Below, piece by piece: positions 26,404 through 34,951 of a stretch of DNA of 64,000 nt. This DNA comes from Pontibacillus yanchengensis Y32 (lineage in GTDB: Bacteria > Bacillota > Bacilli > Bacillales > BH030062): positions 157,997 through 221,996 of the forward strand of contig NZ_AVBF01000001.1 in NCBI RefSeq assembly GCF_000770635.1. The letters run 5' to 3'. The translations under genes were made by a program, and so were the position numbers. The notes beneath the pieces were generated by a model. That model did no database searches. It had not been told where the DNA came from and saw nothing but the letters and a program-made list of their open reading frames with translations. Position 1 is the first letter of the stretch; every line of letters begins with the position of its first letter.

Positions 26404-27378
26404 GTGAAAGTAGGGATTCTTAGTATTGCCCACATGCACGCGTTTAGCTATGCGAAGTGTCTTTTGAAAATGAACGACGTCGAATTGGTCGGTATTTTTG
26501 ATGATAATGAGAAACGCGGAAAAGAAGGGAGCGAACAGCTAGGCGTAAGCTATTATAATTCATTGGATACATTCCTTTCGACGGACCTAGACGCTGTCAT
26601 TGTTTGTAGTGAAAATAGCAAGCATAAATCGTTTGTGATCGAGGCTGCACGGGCTGGGAAGCATATTTTGTGTGAAAAGCCACTTGCTACGTTGAAAAAA
26701 GATGCGCTTGAGATGATAGATGTGTGCAGGGAAGAAGGCGTCAAGCTACAGACTGCTTTCCCTGTACGCTATAACGAGTCTATGGTAAAGGCAAAGCGGG
26801 CGGTAGAGCGCGGTGAGATAGGTGATATTTTATCGATGAGAGGTACGAACCGGGGAAAAAATCCTGGTGGCTGGTTTGTGGAAGAAAATCAATCAGGCGG
26901 TGGAGCGGTGCTCGATCACACGGTGCACATCATTGATATTATGAGATGGTTGTTAGAGGATGAGGTAGAGGAAGTGTACGCGGAAGTAGATACGTTTTTT
27001 GCAAACGATGCAATTGATGATGCAGGGTTAATGACTCTCAAATTCCGAAACGGCGTGCTAGCCTCCCATGACCCAAGCTGGTCACGAAGCGACGCCTACC
27101 CAGCGTGGGGCGATGCTACAATCGAAATCATCGGAACAAAAGGAAGGATTTATGCTGACGCTTTCGCTGAGCATCTGCATGTGTATTCCAACGAAACTGG
27201 CTACTCGCAACCATTCGTAGGAGCGGATATGGATCATAGATTAGTAGAGGATTTCTTACGCACTGTGAGAGAAAATAAACCCACGTCGATTACAGGCGAA
27301 GACGGCATGCACGCCATGGACGTCGCCCTCGCCGCCTACCGCTCAGCGAAGCAGCATCAGGCTGTGAAGGTGAAGTAA
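26404..27378 (+). CDS. Gfo/Idh/MocA family oxidoreductase (3)
   Basis: About 324 residues with VGILSIAHMHAFSYAKCL, the CEKPLATLKK motif and DHTVHIIDIMRWL. GTG at 26404 is chosen because AGGAGG ends 7 nt upstream; the GTG at 26398 is too close to it. This third dehydrogenase completes the 22.2-27.4 kb cluster. Its 3' end is followed after about 10 bp by a 21-bp-period array. Confidence 0.88.
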   Translation: MKVGILSIAHMHAFSYAKCLLKMNDVELVGIFDDNEKRGKEGSEQLGVSYYNSLDTFLSTDLDAVIVCSENSKHKSFVIEAARAGKHILCEKPLATLKKDALEMIDVCREEGVKLQTAFPVRYNESMVKAKRAVERGEIGDILSMRGTNRGKNPGGWFVEENQSGGGAVLDHTVHIIDIMRWLLEDEVEEVYAEVDTFFANDAIDDAGLMTLKFRNGVLASHDPSWSRSDAYPAWGDATIEIIGTKGRIYADAFAEHLHVYSNETGYSQPFVGADMDHRLVEDFLRTVRENKPTSITGEDGMHAMDVALAAYRSAKQHQAVKVK

Positions 27379-27384
27379 GCTTTA

Positions 27385-27570
27385 GCGTATCGGGGGGCGA
27401 TACGCAGGTTTCGGAGGATGGTCCATGCATAACGGGAGTGAACCCATGCATATCGGAGGTAGACTCACGCATATCGGGGGGCGATACGCGGATACCGGGA
27501 GTGAACCCACTCATATCGGGAGGCGACTCACGCATATCGGGGAGCGGATCCACGCATATCGCGTAGCAAC
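27385..27570. repeat. 21-bp-period array, CATATCGG family
   Basis: TCGG-like cores occur at 27390, 27411, 27432, 27453, 27474, 27495, 27516 and 27537, exactly 21 bp apart, with a last core at 27559. Units read like CGCATATCGGGRGGCGA with variable ends such as GTGAACCCA. The array starts just after a stop codon. Reading frames over it are repeat artefacts. Confidence 0.85.
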
Positions 27571-27642
27571 ACACACCTATCCTCCCGAAACAGCCAGGTT
27601 ATATAACGATTCACATCAAATTCATAAAATAGGAGGAAGAAG

Positions 27643-27879
27643 TTGGCTAGTTATGAAGAGACTCTGAAATATGATGGGGTCCACCTTATCATTGGTATAT
27701 TGATTTTTAGTATATTCCAGCAATCTTTCGAACCGTTTTTGTTGCTATATGTATTGTTAGCTCTTTTGTTCTTGGAAAAGTGGGCGATGAAGAGAGTAAT
27801 AAAAGGAGTTGCTATAGTAGCTTTAATATTATTTATGCCTGAGGGAGTTCGATGGCTGAAGGATGTTTTTATTTGGTAA
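27643..27879 (+). CDS. Small membrane protein, 78 aa
   Basis: TTG start at 27643 with AGGAGG 6 nt upstream. Three hydrophobic stretches (LIIGILIFSIFQ, FLLLYVLLALLFL, VAIVALILFM). No family recognised. Confidence 0.55.
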   Translation: MASYEETLKYDGVHLIIGILIFSIFQQSFEPFLLLYVLLALLFLEKWAMKRVIKGVAIVALILFMPEGVRWLKDVFIW

Positions 27880-27971
27880 TCTGGCTAAAGGTTATGAATA
27901 TCTTCTCCTATTAAGTAAAGAAATAATCGTACCCTGTATAAAAGAATAAAGTGATTGTGTTTTTTCTTTTT

Positions 27972-28214
27972 TTATACAAACAGTCCTATAGTCATCAGCG
28001 TGAATATTAACAGGGAAGTACCAATAGAGAAATAACCTTCTATTTTTCGACCATCCTTAACACTACTAATTCCTGATAAGACGAATATAGTTGAGAGCAA
28101 GAAACCCATTAGTTCCATATTGTTTTCTGCAAATTCATCGTTATTCAAAGCGTAGATAGATACACTAAGCGTGACTATCCCCAATACTGGCATTATTATT
28201 CGAATTATACTCAC
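27972..28214 (-). CDS. Small membrane protein, possibly DUF3953/YczI-like
   Basis: About 80 residues starting with GTG at 28214 (AAGGAG 8 nt upstream; the longer frame starts inside this site). Three hydrophobic segments, beginning SIIRIIMPVLGIVTLSVSIY. The start and length resemble small YczI-type proteins of Bacillus; this assignment is from memory of the pattern and is uncertain. Confidence 0.55.
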   Translation of the reverse strand: MSIIRIIMPVLGIVTLSVSIYALNNDEFAENNMELMGFLLSTIFVLSGISSVKDGRKIEGYFSIGTSLLIFTLMTIGLFV

Positions 28215-28236
28215 AGTCCATTCTCCTTTTCTTGCC

Positions 28237-28444
28237 ACGTCCAGCTCCAGCGCCCAGCGACTAGTATGCTTCCCTCGCCTCCGTACGATAAGTTAACATC
28301 GAATCACTTCGTTCTTCGTGTTGCCTTTATTAACTTAAAGGAAGTTCGATTAAGAACGCTACATCACGTAGCAACATCGAACCAACCTACGTCGTGTAGG
28401 CCGCAGCATATACGTCGCTTATCGGGCGCTTGCGCTTTTGTTCC
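28237..28444 (+). repeat. Interspersed repeat, family C, copy 3
   Basis: The same core as copies 1 and 2, from CACGTCCAGCTCCAGCGCCC to GCGCTTGCGCTTTTGTTC, but without the AT-rich lead-in. It lies in the 5' flank of the minus-strand small membrane gene. The remainder of 28215-28580 shows only the ribosome site of the next small gene. Confidence 0.85.
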
Positions 28445-28580
28445 TCGTAAGATAGGAATTTACTAATAATGCCAATCCTAACACACAAAATCACTTACCT
28501 GTATGTTTTCATTTAGAAATAAATGGGTATTGTCTTTACTAGAATGAACGAACTAAAGATGATACTGGAGGCATACAGTC

Positions 28581-28706
28581 ATGGAAGAACAACAAATGAA
28601 AGAAATCCTTGAAGAAGTCATCGAATCAAACGAAGGCGAAGAGCATGCATCTGTTCAAACAGTTGTTGATACATTAATTGATCGCTTACAAACCAAAGAA
28701 GTATAA
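28581..28706 (+). CDS. Small acidic protein, 41 aa
   Basis: ATG at 28581 with TGGAGG 9 nt upstream, stop TAA at 28706. The peptide starts MEEQQMKEILEEVIESNEGE and ends in a helical TLIDRLQTKEV; it is strongly acidic and soluble. A perfect terminator follows. Ribosome site plus terminator support a real gene; function unknown. Confidence 0.6.
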   Translation: MEEQQMKEILEEVIESNEGEEHASVQTVVDTLIDRLQTKEV

Positions 28707-28747
28707 TTGCCAGGATGCTGGGAATTAGCATCCTATACATATAAAAG

Positions 28748-28809
28748 AGGTGCCTGACCCCCGCCGCAGTACTGCGTTAAAGCGATGGGGGTCAGGCACC
28801 TTTTGTTTT
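28748..28809. terminator. Bidirectional terminator, family D palindrome
   Basis: A perfect 15-bp stem AGGTGCCTGACCCCC with its complement, flanked by AAAAG and TTTTG, serving the small plus-strand gene and the minus-strand chemoreceptor gene. Truncated relatives occur at 36658-36690 and 36746-36778. Confidence 0.85.
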
Positions 28810-30838
28810 ACACTTTATACTTTTCCACTTGATCCTGCAGGTCCTGGGCTAATTCTGCTAAGTCTCTAATGCTAGAGGAGACTTCTTCCATGGAGCTGCT
28901 GGATTGCTGGGCTGAGGCGGCGGCTTGTTCGACGCCGGCTGCTGATTCTTCTGATACGGCTGCGATTTCTTCAATGGATTGGTTCATTTTTGTGCTGTTA
29001 TCGGAGATTTCGTTAAGATTACCAGAAATCGTATGGATGCGTTGAACCATTTCCGACACAGATTGATTGATTTGGTTAAAGGATTCGCCTGTTGCTTGGA
29101 TTTGTTTAGAACCTTCATCCACTTCTTTGTAGCCATCCTGAAGGGAGTTCGCGACGACATTGGATTCTGTTTGGATATTTTGAACGATAGTCGTTATGTC
29201 TCCAACAGAGGACGACACCTGTTCTGCTAGTTTACGAACTTCATCTGCTACAACCGCAAAGCCTTTTCCATGTTCGCCAGCTCGTGCTGCTTCAATAGCC
29301 GCGTTCAAGGATAGAAGATTCGTTTGCTCAGCGATATCCCGAATCACTTCAACGAGCTTGGTGATTTCTTGCGACTGTTTGTCCAATCCTTGGACTTTTT
29401 CCGCTGCTTCTTTAACGATAGTATCGATGGTCATCATTTGCTCGACAGATCGATTCATCATTTCGCTGCCTTCCTCGGTCATCGAAAGCACTTCCTCTGA
29501 AGCGTTAGCGACCTCGATGCCACCTTGATGAGCATGTTGAATTTTTGTCGTGAAGTCTTCCATCATTTCAGATAATTCAGAAGAGCTATTCGCCTGGGAT
29601 TCAGCACCTGAGGAAAGCTCGGTCATCGTTGATGCGATTTGCAAGCTACCTTCTCGTACCTCATTGGCAGACTGGGTGAGTTCCTCGCTTTGACTCGAAA
29701 CAGATAGCGCTGCTCCACCTACATTTTGAATGAGGGAACGCAAGCTTTCTTTCATTTCGTCCACGGATCTTGAAAGTTGGCTTATTTCGTTATGTCCTTG
29801 TTGTGCCAATGTAACTTGTAGGTTGCCTTCTTCTACTTCCTTCATCTTTTCCTGTAAGTTCTTAATCGGCTTTGTAAGTCTTCTTGTGATGAGGGTGGAA
29901 GCAAGAATGGATAGAAGAATAACCGCTCCTAAGCTAATGCCAATTGGAATCAAAATAGGTGTTGCTTTAGCTGCAAATTCTGACTTGTACACGGAACCAA
30001 TAATAATAAGGTCAGAACGCTCATTCACAGCATACCCCATAGCTTTTTCTTCGCCTTCTAGCTCATAATCAACAATTCCGTTCGTTTGATTTTGAGCGAT
30101 TAAATCCTGATAGTAATCAGCATCTGAAACGTTCTTTCCTATATAGGATTCATCTGGATGAGATAAAAACACACCACTTTTATCCAAAATGGCTGCGTAC
30201 CCTGTATCGCCTATCTTAATGTTATTAATAGTAGAAACTAAGGATTCAAGATTAATATCGACTGATACGACTCCCTGAAGCTCTCCGCTCTGCATGACCG
30301 TTTGCGCCGCGCTAATTAGTAACTCTCCAGACCCTTCCGTGCGATATGGTTCCGTCCAAATGACTTCTCCTTGGTTTTCCACTGCTGCTTTATACCATGG
30401 TCGTTCCCTTGGGTCAAAATCGGAAGACAGATTAACGGAGGAGGACATGACAATATCCCCGTTGTCTTCTTGCCCGTAATAAATATTCGTAATCGAGTCG
30501 TTCATACTATCCATATCTACAAAATTGAGTAGCATTTCTTCTTTAAAATGTTCAAAGTTTTGTAGTTTACGATCATTGGCTAGATTCTGTACCACTTGCT
30601 CTTGCGTTTTAAAGTATGAATCAAATGAGTGATTTAAGCTCTTCATCTGTTGTTCCACGTTGCTGACTAGTTCATCGGTAGTTTGCGATACACTAAATGT
30701 GTAGCTGACACCAGCGATGATCAAGCCTCCAACCATAATTAAAATTAAAAAAGGGAGTAGGATTTGTCGCTGAATCGTCTTATTAAAAAAGCTCCCTGGT
30801 GTTCTGCTGGATCGATTCTTTTCTGCTTTCTTCTTCAT
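28808..30838 (-). CDS. Methyl-accepting chemotaxis protein (Cache-HAMP-MCP)
   Basis: About 676 residues. TM1 (about 21-41), an extracellular double-Cache sensor (about 45-275, with [18 protein letters not shown]), TM2 ([18 protein letters not shown]), HAMP (about 305-360), and the cytoplasmic signalling domain with hairpin tip [23 protein letters not shown] at 30838 follows AGGGGG; the longer frame is not supported. It senses extracellular ligand and signals through CheW/CheA. It is preceded by a c-di-GMP riboswitch, a terminator and a sigma-D type promoter. Confidence 0.95.
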   Translation of the reverse strand: MKKKAEKNRSSRTPGSFFNKTIQRQILLPFLILIMVGGLIIAGVSYTFSVSQTTDELVSNVEQQMKSLNHSFDSYFKTQEQVVQNLANDRKLQNFEHFKEEMLLNFVDMDSMNDSITNIYYGQEDNGDIVMSSSVNLSSDFDPRERPWYKAAVENQGEVIWTEPYRTEGSGELLISAAQTVMQSGELQGVVSVDINLESLVSTINNIKIGDTGYAAILDKSGVFLSHPDESYIGKNVSDADYYQDLIAQNQTNGIVDYELEGEEKAMGYAVNERSDLIIIGSVYKSEFAAKATPILIPIGISLGAVILLSILASTLITRRLTKPIKNLQEKMKEVEEGNLQVTLAQQGHNEISQLSRSVDEMKESLRSLIQNVGGAALSVSSQSEELTQSANEVREGSLQIASTMTELSSGAESQANSSSELSEMMEDFTTKIQHAHQGGIEVANASEEVLSMTEEGSEMMNRSVEQMMTIDTIVKEAAEKVQGLDKQSQEITKLVEVIRDIAEQTNLLSLNAAIEAARAGEHGKGFAVVADEVRKLAEQVSSSVGDITTIVQNIQTESNVVANSLQDGYKEVDEGSKQIQATGESFNQINQSVSEMVQRIHTISGNLNEISDNSTKMNQSIEEIAAVSEESAAGVEQAAASAQQSSSSMEEVSSSIRDLAELAQDLQDQVEKYKV

Positions 30839-30925
30839 TTCGTTGATTCCCCCTGTTAGTAAAAGGTGTCCTTTTAACATCATCATGTTGAAAATGATAC
30901 ATCTCGATATAAAACCTGATTACAG

Positions 30926-30951
30926 AAAAAATTCACCGAAGAACGGTGAAT
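30926..30951 (-). terminator. Riboswitch expression-platform terminator
   Basis: On the minus strand ATTCACCG/CGGTGAAT with a 5-nt loop followed by TTTTTC, located between the aptamer and the chemoreceptor gene, about 85 bp before the ATG. A terminator in the leader points to transcriptional control. Confidence 0.85.
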
Positions 30952-30965
30952 AACTAGTACCATTT

Positions 30966-31060
30966 TCGGAGGCTTGGCAACCTTAGTATGGAGTAACTCG
31001 ATACGGTAGGTCCAAAGCTTTGCGTCCTTATCTTTCGATAAGTTTGCCATTCTCGTAAAA
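30966..31060 (-). ncRNA. c-di-GMP class I (GEMM) riboswitch aptamer
   Basis: Read on the minus strand the element has GGCAAAC, then a TTATC-GAAA-GATAA tetraloop hairpin, the GGACGCAAAGC core, and a second stem closed by CCT...GTAT and ATAC...AGG, ending GGTTGCCAAGCC. This is the arrangement of the GEMM-I (class I c-di-GMP) aptamer. It lies in the leader of the chemoreceptor gene, upstream of an intrinsic terminator, so c-di-GMP probably controls read-through. Confidence 0.9.
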
Positions 31061-31119
31061 ATTTATGATGTTTTGGAATCATGTTTAGATTCTTATAGTT
31101 GGACGTCTTATTATTTTAT

Positions 31120-31145
31120 ATATCGGCAAAAATAACTAGTTTTTA
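31120..31145 (-). promoter_or_regulatory. Sigma-D type flagellar/chemotaxis promoter
   Basis: On the minus strand TAAA and a perfect GCCGATAT -10 element are separated by 14 bp (consensus 15). It is positioned about 60 bp before the GEMM aptamer, as a promoter of the chemoreceptor transcript should be. Confidence 0.75.
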
Positions 31146-31205
31146 ATGGTAAGAAAAAGTTTTTTACACTCTTTAGAAATGTTTCTAATGACCTAGCCTT
31201 GTTCA

Positions 31206-31226
31206 AGATAAGAAGCATAATGTGGA
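31206..31226. repeat. Motif shared with the 41.0-kb element
   Basis: AGATAAGAAGCATAAT followed by GTGGA; the same 16-mer occurs at 41024-41039 in the transposable-element remnant, where it forms the loop of a hairpin. Here the hairpin arms are degenerate. It may mark a remnant of a related element. Confidence 0.45.
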
Positions 31227-31387
31227 AGACCTGTATTCAAGATATTGTAGAGTTTCAGACGTTGCTCTGAGGCGACTTTCTTTAGAATAGGAGATCGTTG
31301 TTTTGTCGACGACCTATAGATCCTTCCCCAAGGTCCGTCGTGTGTCCGCATATGCTGGTGTGCCTTTGTGAGCAAGTTTTCGAAATT

Positions 31388-31478
31388 AGGAGCGACTTTC
31401 TTAAAATAGGAGCGACATATGAAAATCAGGAGCGACTTCCACCATAATCGGAGCGACTTTTTCAAAACAGGAGCGACT
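31388..31478. repeat. 20-bp-period array, GGAGCGAC family
   Basis: GGAGCGAC cores at 31389, 31409, 31429, 31450 and 31470 (steps 20, 20, 21, 20), with AT-rich variable parts. No gene is seen in 30839-31681 apart from the regulatory elements listed; the long minus-strand frame 31193-31528 crosses this array and has no ribosome site. Confidence 0.8.
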
Positions 31479-31681
31479 GCGATTTTGACGACGTGCAGCG
31501 CCCTGGTGGAGTTGTTCGATGTCCACATCGAAATGGAACCATCCGTTCCGGTGATAAAAATTTCATAATATTTTCTTACCTTGTTCTCAGAATAAGCAAA
31601 ACGTTATATGATAGAAGTTGGAATCCATCATACACGAAATGCATACATAGTCGACGCTGATATTCAAAGGAGTTTTACATA

Positions 31682-31912
31682 ATGGCAGTGGTGTTGAATG
31701 TGATCTTTTTTCTAAGTACGTTAGCATTTACAAAGCAAATGAAAGGTTCTGTGGCACGAAAAGTGTTTTACGGGATTGGGCTTGTCATGAGTGTTGTGGG
31801 AATCATTGTATTAACAGTAATGTCAGGTTGGGTTGCTTATACGGCTGGAATGATTTCAGCGGGGATAAGTTTATTAGGTGTGCTCGGTTTGTTGTATATG
31901 ATGACGAAATAG
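31682..31912 (+). CDS. Small membrane protein, 76 aa
   Basis: ATG at 31682 with AAAGGAG upstream. Two to three hydrophobic segments (VLNVIFFLSTLAF, VFYGIGLVMSVVGIIVLTVM, ISLLGVLGLLYM). A terminator follows within 20 bp, so it is a monocistronic unit. No family recognised. Confidence 0.65.
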   Translation: MAVVLNVIFFLSTLAFTKQMKGSVARKVFYGIGLVMSVVGIIVLTVMSGWVAYTAGMISAGISLLGVLGLLYMMTK

Positions 31913-31927
31913 GAAAAAGGTTTCAAG

Positions 31928-31954
31928 CCAGGTCTGTGTACGACCTGGTTTTTT
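31928..31954 (+). terminator. Terminator after the small membrane gene
   Basis: Stem CCAGGTC/GACCTGG with a 7-nt loop followed by TTTTTT. Confidence 0.85.
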
Positions 31955-32122
31955 CTTCTGCTAAAGAATCCATAAACACACAAGACCTAATTTATGACAA
32001 ATACCAATGACTTATGACTTAATTTAAAGGTTTTTGTAGGGTTTCCCTCGTATTCTGTCGAATTATATTTATTTAGTTAACCCTACGTCTTAATACGAAT
32101 TGCATCTTTTAGGGGGGTACAT

Positions 32123-34915
32123 ATGTCTAATGAACATTCTAGGTATTCACGTCTAGCAAACTTAACAAAAATGATAAACACCAAATTAGAATTACGTGAA
32201 GTGCTTCAGCATGTCGTCACAGCTATATCAGAGGAGATTGTTTCCTGTGATTCCGTTGGCATTTATTTGCCGGAGGGAGATGGGACGTATCGAGGCTATG
32301 TCGGAAAGCCTGAAGTCCTTAATGGGATGACGCTTGATATGCATGTAGTTGATCCAGAAGAAGATCCCCTTGCCAAAGAGGTTATAAATACGCAGAAATC
32401 GGTTTATATTGCTGACACAGCAAGGGATAATCGACCAGATCAAAATGCTGTGAACGCATTTGAGATAAAGTCTTTATTAGTGACGCCAATTTCTTATGCT
32501 GATGAACTGTATGGCCTTGTGTTTTTGTTTGATTATGGTATTCCAATGGATTTAACAGACACAGAGATTCAAACAGTAGAAGCGTATGTAAACATGGCAG
32601 CGGTAGCAATTCGGAATGCGGAAACGTTAACTCGTAAGGAAAAGCTGCTATCAGATAAGCAACTTTTGTTAGATGTCACAAGAGAGCTGTCCTTATCCTC
32701 TACCATTCAAGAAGTATTAGATAAATGCTTCCATTATGTTGGACAAATTTTGGAAAATCCGAATATTGGGGCTCATCTTTTAGACCCAATTGCCGATAAA
32801 AAAATTAAGCCCGCTAAATTGAGTCATCATAGTGACTGGACGGAAAAAGATTGGAAGGAAACGCATCAGAAAGTCCAAGTTGATTTTAGCAATGATCAAG
32901 TTTTCCAAGAAGTAATCCAATCGAAGAAACCGGTGTACATTAGTGATGTGACACAGGATTCCCGTCCTAGTCAAGAGGCTTGTAAAGAATTTGGGATTAA
33001 AGGGGTCCTGATGATGCCCCTACGATCGATGGGTTCTGTGCTAGGGACGATTGCAGTCGTGAATTTAAACCAAGTCGGTCGTATTTATCAAGATTCCGAC
33101 CTTCAATTAGCTCAGTCGATTGTCGACACGACCGCTTCTGTACTAGCAAACCTTTTGTATATGGAAAAGCAAGAGGAAATCATCGAAGAGCGAACGTCAG
33201 AATTGCAATGTAAGAATGAGGAGTTAAGTGAGGTTGTCCACGAACTGCAGCGATTGAGTCGGGAAAATGAAATGATTTTAAATTCCGCTGGGGAAGGGAT
33301 TTTTGGGCTAGATAACGAAGGGACTATCACGTTCTGTAATCCAGCAGCCTCTCAATTGTTAGGCTATGAGCGAAAAGAGGAATTGATTGGCCAACATTAC
33401 GCGCAAATTTTTTACCGTTTCCCTGAAAAAGCGAGTGCTGAGGACAATGATATTGAAAAAATTGCCTCGATGGAACATTTCGGATCGGATGAGAAGTTTT
33501 TCAGGCAAGATGGCTCTGAGTTTCCAGTCGAATATATTGTCGCTCCGATTCGTGGTGAGGGGGAAGAAGGAGGCTTTGTGGTCACCTTTAAGGACATTAC
33601 CTTCCGAAAGCAAATGGAGGAAAAAGTGAAATATCATGCGTATTATGATAGTGTCACCAACCTTCCGAACCGGGTGCTTCTAAAGGATCGTCTCGAACAA
33701 GCGATTAATTATGCTCAGTTACATGAGGAGCAGCTTGCTGTCTTATTCCTTGATTTGGACCGCTTTAAAAACATCAATGACACATTTGGCCATAGCTATG
33801 GAGATTTATTATTGGAGCAAGTCGCTAATCGTTTGGAAGATAGTGTTCGAAAAGTGGATACCGTTTCTCGCCAAGGTGGGGATGAATTTACGATTATCCT
33901 GCCTAATATTCAGTACCATGAAGAAATTGAAAGCATTTCAGAACGGATTTTGCATTCATTTGCGAGGCCATTTGATTTGAATGGGATGGAAGTGTTTGCT
34001 TCTACAAGTATTGGAATTAGCGTGTACCCTCATGATAGTGAAGATCCTGAGGTATTGATAAAAAATGCCGATACGGCAATGTACAAGTCGAAGGAATTGT
34101 CCGGAAATAAATATCAATTTTATACGAAAGACATGGACTTTAATACGATGGAAAACGTCAAAATTGAAAATGCCCTATACAAAGCATTGAGTAAAGATGA
34201 ATTTCGTATTTTTTATCAGCCTCAAATGGAAGCCCATACCCATCGAGTGGTTGGCGTAGAGGCGCTTATTCGTTGGGAGCATCCGACAATGGGCATGATT
34301 TCACCTGGAGAATTTATTCCGATCGCTGAAGAGACAGGACTCATTATTCCAATTGGAGAATGGGTGTTGCAAAACGCTTGCCACCAAATTAAGGAGTGGG
34401 AGTCTCGGGGGTATGATGGTATATCGGTATCTGTAAATCTATCGGCGCGACAATTCAAGCAACGCAATCTTGTGTCTGTTGTGAAGGGGGCGCTTAAGGA
34501 TACTGGTGTGGATCCAAGGCATCTAGAGCTCGAACTGACGGAGAACATTATTATTCAAAATACCGATGAAACCATCAAGACGATGAAGGAATTGAAGGAG
34601 TTAGGTATCCAAATCTCCATTGATGATTTCGGAACGGGGTATTCCTCGCTCGGATATTTGAAGAACTTCCCGATTAGCACGCTTAAAATTGATAAATCCT
34701 TTGTCGCGGATGTATTGGAGAATTCCAATAATGAAGCGATTACCCATACGATTATTACGCTAGCTCATAATCTTGACTTGAAGGTAATTGCAGAAGGGGT
34801 AGAAACGAAAGAACAGCTGGATTTCCTTACGTCAAAAGACTGTGATTTTCTGCAAGGATACTATTTTAGTAAGCCAATTCCTGCTGATGAATTTGAGAAG
34901 AAGTACTTTGAATAG
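32123..34915 (+). CDS. GAF-GAF-PAS-GGDEF-EAL c-di-GMP enzyme
   Basis: A 930-residue soluble signalling protein: GAF (about 15-165), GAF (about 185-355), a coiled coil (about 355-385), PAS (about 388-500), GGDEF (about 510-670) and EAL (about 680-925). The cyclase motif is intact (GGDEF at 585-589) with an upstream RKVD I-site five residues before it. The phosphodiesterase motif is also intact: EAL at 713-715, plus ELTENII, DDFGTGYSSL and AEGVET. Either or both activities are possible. AGGGGGG precedes the ATG. The chemoreceptor with a c-di-GMP riboswitch is 1.3 kb away, suggesting local control of motility. Confidence 0.95.
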   Translation: MSNEHSRYSRLANLTKMINTKLELREVLQHVVTAISEEIVSCDSVGIYLPEGDGTYRGYVGKPEVLNGMTLDMHVVDPEEDPLAKEVINTQKSVYIADTARDNRPDQNAVNAFEIKSLLVTPISYADELYGLVFLFDYGIPMDLTDTEIQTVEAYVNMAAVAIRNAETLTRKEKLLSDKQLLLDVTRELSLSSTIQEVLDKCFHYVGQILENPNIGAHLLDPIADKKIKPAKLSHHSDWTEKDWKETHQKVQVDFSNDQVFQEVIQSKKPVYISDVTQDSRPSQEACKEFGIKGVLMMPLRSMGSVLGTIAVVNLNQVGRIYQDSDLQLAQSIVDTTASVLANLLYMEKQEEIIEERTSELQCKNEELSEVVHELQRLSRENEMILNSAGEGIFGLDNEGTITFCNPAASQLLGYERKEELIGQHYAQIFYRFPEKASAEDNDIEKIASMEHFGSDEKFFRQDGSEFPVEYIVAPIRGEGEEGGFVVTFKDITFRKQMEEKVKYHAYYDSVTNLPNRVLLKDRLEQAINYAQLHEEQLAVLFLDLDRFKNINDTFGHSYGDLLLEQVANRLEDSVRKVDTVSRQGGDEFTIILPNIQYHEEIESISERILHSFARPFDLNGMEVFASTSIGISVYPHDSEDPEVLIKNADTAMYKSKELSGNKYQFYTKDMDFNTMENVKIENALYKALSKDEFRIFYQPQMEAHTHRVVGVEALIRWEHPTMGMISPGEFIPIAEETGLIIPIGEWVLQNACHQIKEWESRGYDGISVSVNLSARQFKQRNLVSVVKGALKDTGVDPRHLELELTENIIIQNTDETIKTMKELKELGIQISIDDFGTGYSSLGYLKNFPISTLKIDKSFVADVLENSNNEAITHTIITLAHNLDLKVIAEGVETKEQLDFLTSKDCDFLQGYYFSKPIPADEFEKKYFE

Positions 34916-34951
34916 CAAGTTGAGTAACATCTACTAAGGGGGAGTTTAATC

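Noticed and set aside
27290..27667. Frames of 80-94 residues across the CATATCGG array
   Set aside because: The 21-bp period equals seven codons, so all frames stay open by repetition; the peptides are periodic and lack ribosome sites.
31193..31528. Minus-strand 111-residue frame
   Set aside because: It crosses the GGAGCGAC array, lacks a ribosome site and shows no protein-like composition.
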